Source of the DNA: Gammaproteobacteria bacterium | Lineage (GTDB): Bacteria > Pseudomonadota > Gammaproteobacteria > JALTLT01 | Assembly (NCBI GenBank): GCA_027001815.1 | Contig: JALTLT010000217.1 | Coordinates: forward strand, 1 to 16,371 | Length of the DNA: 16,371 bases | Direction: 5' to 3' | Part shown: in pieces, positions 7,400 through 13,941 of the stretch | Position numbering within the stretch: the stretch's first letter is position 1 | Layout: the number at the start of each line of letters is the position of its first letter | Notes under the pieces: model-generated | The model's database searches: none | Seen by the model: only the letters and a program-made list of their open reading frames with translations | What the model was told of the DNA's origin: nothing | Translations under genes and position numbers: made by a program

Positions 7400-8805
7400 G
7401 GTTCCTGCTGCTGCTCTTCCTCGCTTCCACCCCGCTCCACGCCTCGCCCTGGGAGAACCGGCAGCAGGAGGCGGCCCGCCTCCTTTCGCAAGGTGAGGCG
7501 GAGGAGGCCGCACGCCTCTTCGAAGACCCCTACCGCAAGGGGGTCGCCCTCTACCGTGCGGGGGAGTACGAGGAGGCGGCACGCGCCTTCGAAGAGGCGG
7601 ATCGCCCTGCCATCCGGACCGATGCCCTCTACAACCTGGGCAACGCCCGGTTCCGCCTCGGTGATCTGCGAGGCGCGATACGGGCGTGGAGCGAGACCCT
7701 GGAACGCGATCCGGACCATGACGATGCCCGCTACAACCTCGCCCTGGCGCGCGCCGCCCTGGCGGAGGCGGAGCTGGAGGAGGTCCGCCGGGAGAAGAGG
7801 CGAGAGGAGGAAAAGAAGGGGGAACCGCAGGAGGAAGAGGCTTCGGAGTCGGGGGATCGGCAGGAGTCGGGAGACCGGCAGTCGGAGGAGGAGTCCCAAG
7901 GCGAAAGCGGAGAGGCCTCCCAGGAGAGTTCGGGGGAGCAGAGCGGGGAGGGTGATTCGGAGGGCGACACCGGTGAACAGCGGGGAAGCGAAGGAGAATC
8001 CGCAGATAGCCAGGGCGTCGGCGAGGGGGGAGAACCCTCCGACAGCAGCGGTAGCGACAGCGAGGGAGAGGGGGGAGAGAGCAGCGGCGAAACGCCTGCC
8101 GGGGGAGAGCAGGAGCGGGAGGGCTCCGGGAAGGCGGCGCGTGAAGAGAACGGCGAGGGCGGTGAGGGAGAGCCGCGCCGAGAGGCGGCGGATGCGGAAG
8201 GGGAGAGGCCGGAGGCCGACCCCGACAGCCGGGGCGGGGGCGGCGACCAGCCACTCGACTCCATCGGCGAGAGAGAGGAAGGCGCTCCCCCGGAAGGAGA
8301 GAGCGATGATCCCCGCCCGGTGCGCACCGGGGAGGGAGAGGAGGCCGGCAGCGACCGGGAGAGGCCCGCCCCGGAGCCCGTCACAGACCACTCTCCGGGA
8401 ACCGAAGAGGGGGAGGAGGGAGAATCGGGTGGCAAGGATCTCCGCGAGAAGAGCCCCGGCAAGGGGGAGAGCGATAGCCCCCCTCCAGCCGGGGGTGTGG
8501 CCCAGATGCCGGACGGCGCCGGCCAGTTCCGGCCCGGGGAGGATGCCCGCCACCAGCGCGGAGTGGAACGGGTCGACCAGATGGAGGGGGGCGGCGAGGG
8601 CGACCACGAGGCGCGGGGGGAGAGCGGAACCGAGGTCGGCAGCCGGGCGGTTCCGGACGGAGGTGCCATCTCTCCCCTCATGGAACAGTGGCTGGACCAG
8701 ATCGAGGGCAGCCCCGGCCTGCTGCTGCGCAACCAGTTCATGATCGAGGAACAGCGGGCTCTGACGGATCCACGCAACCGCATCTTCGAATCGAGACCCT
8801 GGTGA
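7396..8805 (+). CDS. batC: BatC-like TPR protein with long acidic low-complexity region
   Basis: The gene encodes 469 residues from GTG 7396, overlapping the batB stop as GTGA. Residues 1-17 are a signal peptide. Two to three tetratricopeptide repeats follow: about 47-68 (KGVALYRAGEYEEAARAFEE), 77-104 (ALYNLGNARFRLGDLRGAIR) and 111-128. A Glu/Gly/Ser-rich stretch with scattered Arg runs from about 125 to 415 and is predicted to be disordered. The last 43 residues return to a conserved block, PLMEQWLDQIEGSPGLLLRNQF (427-448). A similar block ends TPR-containing Bat proteins, where a vWA-TPR protein carries a WLxxIPDDPGGLLRRKF-like tail. The call comes from the TPRs, this tail and operon position. 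The low-complexity region is long for the family and makes the coding strand strongly purine-rich. Confidence 0.87.
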   Translation: MRFLLLLFLASTPLHASPWENRQQEAARLLSQGEAEEAARLFEDPYRKGVALYRAGEYEEAARAFEEADRPAIRTDALYNLGNARFRLGDLRGAIRAWSETLERDPDHDDARYNLALARAALAEAELEEVRREKRREEEKKGEPQEEEASESGDRQESGDRQSEEESQGESGEASQESSGEQSGEGDSEGDTGEQRGSEGESADSQGVGEGGEPSDSSGSDSEGEGGESSGETPAGGEQEREGSGKAAREENGEGGEGEPRREAADAEGERPEADPDSRGGGGDQPLDSIGEREEGAPPEGESDDPRPVRTGEGEEAGSDRERPAPEPVTDHSPGTEEGEEGESGGKDLREKSPGKGESDSPPPAGGVAQMPDGAGQFRPGEDARHQRGVERVDQMEGGGEGDHEARGESGTEVGSRAVPDGGAISPLMEQWLDQIEGSPGLLLRNQFMIEEQRALTDPRNRIFESRPW

Positions 8806-8810
8806 CAGGA

Positions 8811-10577
8811 ATGGTGAAATCCCCTCCTTCCCACCGCGTGGCCGCCTCCCTCGCCCTGGTACTGCTGACCGCGGCCCCGCTCCTGGAGGCGGCCCCCCCG
8901 GGCGCGCCGTGGCCCGCCTACCCGCCGTGGGCGACCCCCTGGCCACCCCGTGGGGATCACCAGAGACCGGCAGGGGAGCCCTCTCCCGCCAGAGGGCCTG
9001 CGCGGCCCGGCGGGTGGCCTCCGGGGATGGGTCGTCCGCCCGCCCCGACCGCAGCTCCGCGACAGCAGCAGCGTGCCGCAGTACGCCCTCCCCGAGTGGA
9101 GGTCTCGGTTAGCAGCCGCTCTCCCCTCGAGCAGGAGAGTCTCGTCTATCTGATACGCATCGTCAGCGACGACAATCTGCGCACCGCCACCCCCGAGGTG
9201 CCCCAGATCCCCTCCGCCGTCGTGCGCCGGCTGGGTGAGACCGAGACCTACAGCCGAGGAAAGGGCAAGGAGCGCGAGATCGTCACCGAGTTCCCCTTCC
9301 TCTTCATGCCTCTACGGGCAGGGGAACTGGAGATTCCCCCCGCAGTGGTGCGGGGGCGGCACGCCAGGTCCGACGAGCCCTTCGAGGCCACCGCCGCCGG
9401 GCCGCTTCGTCTCACCGTCCGTCCCGCACCGCCGGCGGCGGTGGGGCGCCTCCCTCTCTACAACCTGCGCATCCACGCCGAACTGGAAGGCGATGAGGCG
9501 GCGGCGGTGGGCGACCCCATTACCCTGACCGTCACCCTTTCCGCCCATGGCGCCGCAGGCTCCCAGCTCCCATCGGTGGCCGATCAGCTACGGGAGAACA
9601 ACCCCGACTTCCGCGTCTACCCGGGCGAGCGTGATGCCGAGGGCCGCATCACCCGCAACTCCCTCTACCGGCGCTCACGGGGCGAGGCCACGGAAGGGAC
9701 GCTGCTGGCCGGCAGTCGCACCGAGACCTTCACCCTGGTGCCTCGATACGGGGGAAGGCTGCGTATCGCCCCCATCAAGGTCTCCTGGTGGAACCTCGGA
9801 GGGGGCCGCCCGGAGACGGCGGTACTCCCCCTGCCGCCGCTGGAGGTGAGCGGAGGCCCCCCGCAACCGGACCGCATGCGGGTGGATCTCTCGGCGGAGC
9901 CCGGCCCCATCCGCCATATCTTCTGGATCCCGCTGATGATCGCGGTGGGCTATCTGCTGGCCCAGTGGCAGCGCGCGTTGCGCGCCGATCTGCACCCTTC
10001 GGGCCGACGCCGACGCCTCTCCGGACTCTTCCGACGGCTTCTCGGGGACCTCTACCCGCCGGTGGCCCGGATAGCGGGGAGGCTCGATCCGCGCCGCCAT
10101 CTCCACCGCCTGCGCTCCGCCACCGCCCGTCGTCTGCCGGTGTCGTGGAAGCTCTCCTTCTGCCTCCGCGCCCTGGAGGGAGTGAACGAACCGGATGAAT
10201 GGGCCCATGCCCTGCAGATTCTGACGGTCAAGCACCTGGACGCCCGCCCCAATGCGCCGCTGACGGAGCTGGGCACGCTGATCGCCCGCTGTCACCCCCG
10301 CGCCCGGCTTCCGCAGGTGCACACCCTGCTGCGCGAACTGGAGGGCCACATCTACGGCGACCAGCCGATCGACGACTTCGGTCACTGGAAACGGCGCTTC
10401 CGCAGCCAGATCCGGCCCTCCCTGCTGCGCCTCCGGCTGCACAGGAGGGACTGCCACGCCGCCCGGCAGTCGAGTCATCTGCTGCCACCCCTCAATCCTG
10501 CTACCCCCGCGGATGATGCCGCTGATGGAGGGCGCGGAGGCGCTCGCGGGCCACATGGGTATAGATCTGGGTGGTAG
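8811..10577 (+). CDS. batD: BatD-like oxygen-tolerance protein
   Basis: The gene encodes 588 residues from ATG 8811, 5 bases after batC; a GTG at 8814 or a later start cannot be excluded because AGGA directly abuts ATG 8811. There is a signal peptide (about 1-28), then a Pro/Arg/Ala-rich linker (29-94). Beta-rich Ig-like domains follow (about 95-205 and 215-345), with the BatD-type stretches ESLVYLIRIVSDDNL (109-123) and RTETFTLVPRYGGRLRIAPI (303-322). A single transmembrane helix is at 369-385, with a basic helical cytoplasmic tail. Membership of the BatD family is supported by position as last operon gene and by this topology. The 3' end overlaps the convergent xerD gene by 77 bases, so the final about 25 residues are encoded opposite the XerD C terminus. 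Confidence 0.88.
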   Translation: MVKSPPSHRVAASLALVLLTAAPLLEAAPPGAPWPAYPPWATPWPPRGDHQRPAGEPSPARGPARPGGWPPGMGRPPAPTAAPRQQQRAAVRPPRVEVSVSSRSPLEQESLVYLIRIVSDDNLRTATPEVPQIPSAVVRRLGETETYSRGKGKEREIVTEFPFLFMPLRAGELEIPPAVVRGRHARSDEPFEATAAGPLRLTVRPAPPAAVGRLPLYNLRIHAELEGDEAAAVGDPITLTVTLSAHGAAGSQLPSVADQLRENNPDFRVYPGERDAEGRITRNSLYRRSRGEATEGTLLAGSRTETFTLVPRYGGRLRIAPIKVSWWNLGGGRPETAVLPLPPLEVSGGPPQPDRMRVDLSAEPGPIRHIFWIPLMIAVGYLLAQWQRALRADLHPSGRRRRLSGLFRRLLGDLYPPVARIAGRLDPRRHLHRLRSATARRLPVSWKLSFCLRALEGVNEPDEWAHALQILTVKHLDARPNAPLTELGTLIARCHPRARLPQVHTLLRELEGHIYGDQPIDDFGHWKRRFRSQIRPSLLRLRLHRRDCHAARQSSHLLPPLNPATPADDAADGGRGGARGPHGYRSGW

Positions 10578-11403
10578 AGAGGGAGGTGTGCCCGAGCAGC
10601 ATCTGCACGACACGCAGGTCCGCGCCGTGGTTGAGCAGGTGGGTGGCGAAGGAGTGGCGCAGGGTATGGGGCGAGAGGTGACGCTCGATGCCGGCGCGCC
10701 GGGCGTGTCGGCGGATTGCGTGCCAGAAGGTCTGGCGGGTCATGAAGCGTCCGCGGCGGCTGGGAAAGAGGGCATCGGTCCGGCCGGGCGCCACCAGTTC
10801 CGGCCGACCCTCGCGCAGGTAGCGGGAGAGCCAGTGCAGCGCCTCTTCGCCGAGTGGCACCAGTCGCTCCTTGCCCCCCTTGCCGGTGACGCGCACCACC
10901 CCCTGGTTGAGGTTCACCTGGGGGAGGACGAGGGTCACCAGTTCCGAGACCCGCAGGCCGGTGGCGTAGAGAAACTCCAGCATGGTGCGATCACGCAGGC
11001 CGAGAGGGTCGGAGAGATCCGGTGCATCGAGCAGCGCCTCCACCTCCGCTTCGGTAAGAGTCCCGGGCAGATCGCGCGCAAGGCGCGGTGAATCGATCCG
11101 CGCGGTCGGGTCCTCCTCCAGCCCCCCCTCGCGGACCAGATAGCGGTAGAAGCGGCGCAGGCTGGAGAGCAGCCGGGCCGAGGTGCGCGGTCGGGCCCCC
11201 TCCTCCATGCGTGCTCCCAGGTAGGCGAGCACCTGATCGCGGCGGGCGGAAGAGAGCGAACCGCCGCGGGCCGCCAGCCAGCGGGCAAACCCGCGCAGGT
11301 CGCTGCGGTAGGCGGCAAGGGTGTGGTCGGAGAGTCCCTGTTCCAGCCACAGGGTGTCGGTGAAGGCTTCGATGAGGCGCTCCTCCTCCCCGCTCACCTT
11401 CAT
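10501..11403 (-). CDS. xerD: tyrosine recombinase XerD
   Basis: The gene encodes 300 residues. An N-terminal SAM-like core-binding domain (about 5-95) precedes the catalytic domain, with all active residues present: Arg151 (ATGLRVSEL), Lys175 (TGKGGKERL), His246 and Arg249 (SPHTLRHSFATHLL), His272 (LLGHTSLSTTQIY) and nucleophile Tyr281. The C terminus LHQRHHPRG is typical of XerD rather than XerC, and the spacing matches chromosomal XerD. With XerC at a dif site this resolves chromosome dimers; no dif-like site was recognised in the window. It follows the DUF302 gene by 15 bases on the same strand with a GGGGAGG ribosome site, so the two are probably co-transcribed. Xer genes usually sit among housekeeping genes, so this is unlikely to be an integron or phage integrase. 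Confidence 0.93.
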   Translation of the reverse strand: MKVSGEEERLIEAFTDTLWLEQGLSDHTLAAYRSDLRGFARWLAARGGSLSSARRDQVLAYLGARMEEGARPRTSARLLSSLRRFYRYLVREGGLEEDPTARIDSPRLARDLPGTLTEAEVEALLDAPDLSDPLGLRDRTMLEFLYATGLRVSELVTLVLPQVNLNQGVVRVTGKGGKERLVPLGEEALHWLSRYLREGRPELVAPGRTDALFPSRRGRFMTRQTFWHAIRRHARRAGIERHLSPHTLRHSFATHLLNHGADLRVVQMLLGHTSLSTTQIYTHVARERLRALHQRHHPRG

Positions 11404-11418
11404 GCCGACCTCCCCGGC

Positions 11419-12006
11419 TCAGAACTCGCCGGCGGCGCCCCGGTTCATGATGTCGAGGATCACCCTCTTCACCCGCAGGGCCTCTTCCCTGAGGGCCTTC
11501 GGCAGGGGTGCTCCACCGTAGATCATCAGGTCCATGTTGAGACTGTAGATCCAGAGCTGCCCCTGGGGATCCTCCACCAGCGTCACCCGGCAGGGGAGGT
11601 AGGCCGAGTAGGCATCGTTGTAATCGAGCATCTGGGCCGCGGTGAGGGCGTTGCAGAACATGAAGATCTTCACGTACCGGTAGGGCTTGCCACTCATCGC
11701 CTCCACCTGCTTTGACAGGGGCAGCTCACCGACATTCTTGATGTTGTGTTCGGCAGCCACCGAGCGCATGGTCTCCTCCACGTCCGCGGCCGTCAGGCCC
11801 TCTTCCACCTTCACTTTCCAGACCGTCGCCTCGGCCCCGTTGCCGGTCTCGAGCACCTTCTTGAAAAGTTCGGCGTAGGTCTCCATGGCGCGATCGTCCA
11901 ACGCCCCGACCCGGTCGAGCCAGGGTCCCCATGCCACGGCACAGTAGATCAGCATGGAGACGGCGGCAGCACCGATCAGGGCAAGCAGGTTTCTCAGCAG
12001 ATTCAT
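11419..12006 (-). CDS. DUF302 domain protein with N-terminal membrane anchor
   Basis: The gene encodes 195 residues. A hydrophobic segment lies at residues 5-26 (an anchor or uncleaved signal). The domain at about 60-175 has KVEEGLTAADVEETMRSVAAEH, PYRYVKIFMFCNALTAAQML, DAYSAYLPCRVTLVEDPQG and WIYSLNMDLMI. This pattern of a small alpha/beta domain with an LPCRVTL strand is that of DUF302 proteins, which are common in sulfur- and metal-oxidising bacteria, although the biochemical function is not established. Cys residues are at about 118 and 139. A GAGGAG ribosome site precedes ATG 12004-12006. It lies just upstream of xerD and probably shares its transcript; a functional link to recombination is not implied. 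Confidence 0.85.
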   Translation of the reverse strand: MNLLRNLLALIGAAAVSMLIYCAVAWGPWLDRVGALDDRAMETYAELFKKVLETGNGAEATVWKVKVEEGLTAADVEETMRSVAAEHNIKNVGELPLSKQVEAMSGKPYRYVKIFMFCNALTAAQMLDYNDAYSAYLPCRVTLVEDPQGQLWIYSLNMDLMIYGGAPLPKALREEALRVKRVILDIMNRGAAGEF

Positions 12007-12367
12007 GGAACGACTCCTCGGGAGATGTGGTGATCGCAGTGGATTTCGTTGTTCTGGAAACAGGCGGGGCAGACGGCGGTTCCCCAGCAGGATGTCGAGA
12101 AACGGGCCTTGTCATCGGCCCGTCGGGACCATCGGAGGTACCGGACCACCGACCATCGGCCTCCCTCAGCCGACGTCGCGGATCGGTCAGCGGCACGTCG
12201 CCGGATCAATATATCACAGTGCCCACACTCCCAAGCCTGCCGGACCCTGGAAGGCCGGCTGGTTGCGGGGCTTTCCACGGGCCCCGAGAGGCGGACACGC
12301 CGCGCAGGAACTCCTTCTTTCGACATCCTGTTATCAACCCGGCAACATACTATTAACCCGGCAAGGG
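12007..12367. other. spacer with no convincing gene; possible weak minus-strand promoter
   Basis: No recognisable protein or RNA gene is seen in these 361 bases. A minus-strand frame 12003-12326 (107 codons) has CGHC and CPAC pairs and overlaps the DUF302 start as ATGA, but its only start codon falls in a repeat fragment. A minus-strand TATATT (complement of 12208-12213) with TTGGGA 15 bases away (complement of 12229-12234) could be a poor promoter for DUF302. The fragment TTTCGACATCCTGTT at 12321-12335 matches the end of the repeat at 12674-12688, and two tandem TTAACCCGGCAA-like motifs follow (12337-12365). Confidence 0.4.
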
Positions 12368-12494
12368 TTTACATTATATTCAGCGCTTTGGATCTGCGTC
12401 GGATCAAGGCGCGGTGCGCAGGCAAGGGTTGTTCCCTTGGCAAGCGCCGCAACACCGAGCCGGCGCAAATCCAAAGCGCCCAACCTATTGTAAG
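12368..12494. repeat. 127-bp imperfect inverted repeat
   Basis: The arms 12368-12402 and 12460-12494 are inverted copies. The best 20-base part (12383-12402 against 12460-12479) matches at 18 positions, centred on GCGCTTTGGAT. The 57-base centre has its own small hairpin, CAAGGG-TTGTT-CCCTTG (12423-12439). It could fold as one long hairpin in DNA or RNA, or be a miniature inverted-repeat element. It carries no ORF and directly precedes the hairpin array in front of mobA. No flanking direct repeat was identified with confidence. Confidence 0.75.
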
Positions 12495-12688
12495 GAATCT
12501 CTGAATAAATCAGAGATTCCTTGACAGGCTGTTGAAAAACACCGTTTTTCGGCAGCCTGTGCCGCGGCGCATGAATGCACCGCCGTTTTCAATGACGCCA
12601 AGTCATTGAAAACGCAAGGAAGCCGGAAATCGAATTTTCGGCTTCCGGCGTTGAAAAAGGCCAGGACGGCCTTTTTCGACATCCTGTT
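12492..12688 (+). repeat. hairpin-array repeat, copy 2, upstream of mobA
   Basis: Consecutive hairpins on the plus strand are: a 13-bp perfect stem (12492-12504/12510-12522, loop ATAAA); CAGGCTG/CAGCCTG (12525-12531/12553-12559) with inner A5/T5; CGGCGCAT/ATGCACCG (12565-12572/12575-12582); a 12-bp perfect stem GTTTTCAATGAC/GTCATTGAAAAC (12585-12596/12602-12613); GGAAGCCG/CGGCTTCC (12618-12625/12639-12646); and GAAAAAGGCC/GGCCTTTTTC (12653-12662/12668-12677). The last stem ends 24 bases before the mobA start. Parts match 213-277 (inverted) and 15710-15795 (inverted); the fold order parallels 15966-16117. Confidence 0.88.
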
Positions 12689-12704
12689 GATAAACTAGGA
12701 CGCC

Positions 12705-13322
12705 ATGCCCGACCGATCCATTCCATCGCCCGTGACCACCACGGCCATCGTCCTCGCCGGGGGCGCCGGCCGACGCATGGGGGGGCGAGAAAAGGGACTG
12801 CTGCCCTTCGCCGGCCGTCCACTGGTCACCCATGTCATCGAGACCCTCTCCCGGCAGGCCGCCGAGGTGATCGTGAGCGCCAACCGCCACCTGGAGGCCT
12901 ACCGCCGGTTCGGCCACCCGGTGGTGAGGGACACCCTGGAGGGGCTCCAGGGCCCCCTGGCGGGCATCCTGGCCGCCGGAGAGAGCGCCTCCCATCCATG
13001 GCTCCTGGTGGCACCGTGCGATGTCCCCGGGCTTCCCGACGACCTGCTGGAGCGTCTGGCCCGCGGCATCCTTCGGCAAGACGCCCGGCTGGCTGCCGCC
13101 CACGACGGGAATCGTCTCCACCCCACGGTACTGCTGCTGCATCGCCCCCTTCTCGACGAGATTCGGCACGATCTGGAACGTGGTGACCGCCAGGTGATCC
13201 GCTTTCTGCGACGGCACGGCTGCGCGGAGGTGGATTTCGGTGACCGGGCCGATGCGCTCGCCAACATCAACACCCCCGAAGAACTCGCACGACTGGAGAG
13301 GCGATGGAAGAACGAACCATGA
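12705..13322 (+). CDS. mobA: molybdenum cofactor guanylyltransferase MobA
   Basis: The gene encodes 205 residues. The nucleotide-binding signature LAGGAGRRMGG with Lys30 (17-31), the metal-binding VAPCDVPGLP (102-111) and the terminal NINTPEEL (187-194) are all diagnostic of MobA. The enzyme couples GTP to Mo-molybdopterin in the cytosol to make the guanine dinucleotide form used by DMSO-reductase-family enzymes. The length matches the family. AGGA (12697-12700) precedes ATG 12705. The gene overlaps mobB, with the mobA stop at 13320-13322. Upstream lie the hairpin array and the long inverted repeat, which could affect transcription of the mob genes; no classical promoter is seen between the array and the start. 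No Mo enzyme is encoded in the window. Confidence 0.95.
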   Translation: MPDRSIPSPVTTTAIVLAGGAGRRMGGREKGLLPFAGRPLVTHVIETLSRQAAEVIVSANRHLEAYRRFGHPVVRDTLEGLQGPLAGILAAGESASHPWLLVAPCDVPGLPDDLLERLARGILRQDARLAAAHDGNRLHPTVLLLHRPLLDEIRHDLERGDRQVIRFLRRHGCAEVDFGDRADALANINTPEELARLERRWKNEP

Positions 13323-13843
13323 CCCCCTTCCCCCGCCCCCTTCTCGGCTTCGCCGCCTGGAGCGGCACCGGCAAGACCACCCTGCTGGAACGACTCATCC
13401 CCCGGCTCGGCGGAGAGGGGCTGCGGATCGCCGCGATAAAGATGAGCCACCACGACATCGAACTGGACCGGCCGGGCAAGGACAGCTACCGCCTCCGACG
13501 GGCCGGCGCCGACCAGATGGTGCTCACGTCGCCCTGGAGGAGCGTGACCATCCGCGAGCACCGGCCACCGCGGGAGCCCACCCTCGAAGGGGCGCTGTCG
13601 GAGATCGATGTGGACGGTTGCGATCTGGTGCTGGTGGAGGGGTACCGCCACCACCCCTTCCCCAAGATCGAACTCCACCGCGAGGCACTGGGCCGCCCCT
13701 GGCTCTTCCCGGAGGACCCTTCGATCATCGCCCTGGCGTGCGATCGACCACCCGACGATCCCCGCGGGCGACCGGTGATGGCGCTCGACGACCTCGAGGC
13801 GATCACCCGCTTCATCGTCGACCTCGTGCGATGTGGGGTTTGA
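13304..13843 (+). CDS. mobB: molybdopterin-guanine dinucleotide biosynthesis adaptor MobB
   Basis: The gene encodes 179 residues. The Walker A is in GFAAWSGTGKTTLLERLIP (15-33). The conserved KMSHHDIELDRPGKDSYRLRRAGA block (46-69) and LVLVEGYRHHPFPKIELHR (about 107-125) follow. MobB is a GTPase that associates with MobA and is thought to help cofactor delivery. Two starts are possible. ATG 13304 has GGAGAGG just upstream and gives a short leader before the second Met, as in known MobB proteins. ATG 13319 forms an ATGA overlap with the mobA stop. The longer form is given here. Overlap with mobA indicates one transcript and coupled translation. Confidence 0.93.
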   Translation: MEERTMTPFPRPLLGFAAWSGTGKTTLLERLIPRLGGEGLRIAAIKMSHHDIELDRPGKDSYRLRRAGADQMVLTSPWRSVTIREHRPPREPTLEGALSEIDVDGCDLVLVEGYRHHPFPKIELHREALGRPWLFPEDPSIIALACDRPPDDPRGRPVMALDDLEAITRFIVDLVRCGV

Positions 13844-13867
13844 GGGGGCCTTCGCAACCGATACAAT
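13840..13867 (+). promoter_or_regulatory. possible promoter upstream of moeA
   Basis: TTGAGG (13840-13845) and TACAAT (13862-13867) are separated by 16 bases, a fair sigma-70 pattern. It overlaps the mobB stop codon and lies 74 bases before the moeA start, so moeA may have its own transcript as well as read-through from mobAB. Confidence 0.45.
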
Positions 13868-13941
13868 CCCCGGGACCCTGTACCCATACCGACCCGGCCG
13901 TTGCGGCAACCGCCGCACCCCGACCCTTGAGGAGAGACCCC

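Noticed and set aside
7731..8960. Long antisense frames opposite batC (409 and 524 codons)
   Set aside because: They are mirror images of the purine-rich low-complexity coding strand (Ser/Pro- and Leu/Ala-rich) with no recognisable domains.
10501..11403. Integrase of a genomic island or integron
   Set aside because: Residue spacing and the LHxxHHPRG end fit chromosomal XerD, and no attachment sites or cargo genes flank it.
12492..12688. CRISPR array
   Set aside because: Hairpins differ from each other and there are no regular repeats with equal spacers; no cas genes are present.
12492..12704. Moco riboswitch in front of mobA
   Set aside because: The same structured repeat precedes unrelated genes (thioredoxin, DUF255), and the stem pattern is a linear hairpin array, not the known Moco RNA layout as far as I can judge.
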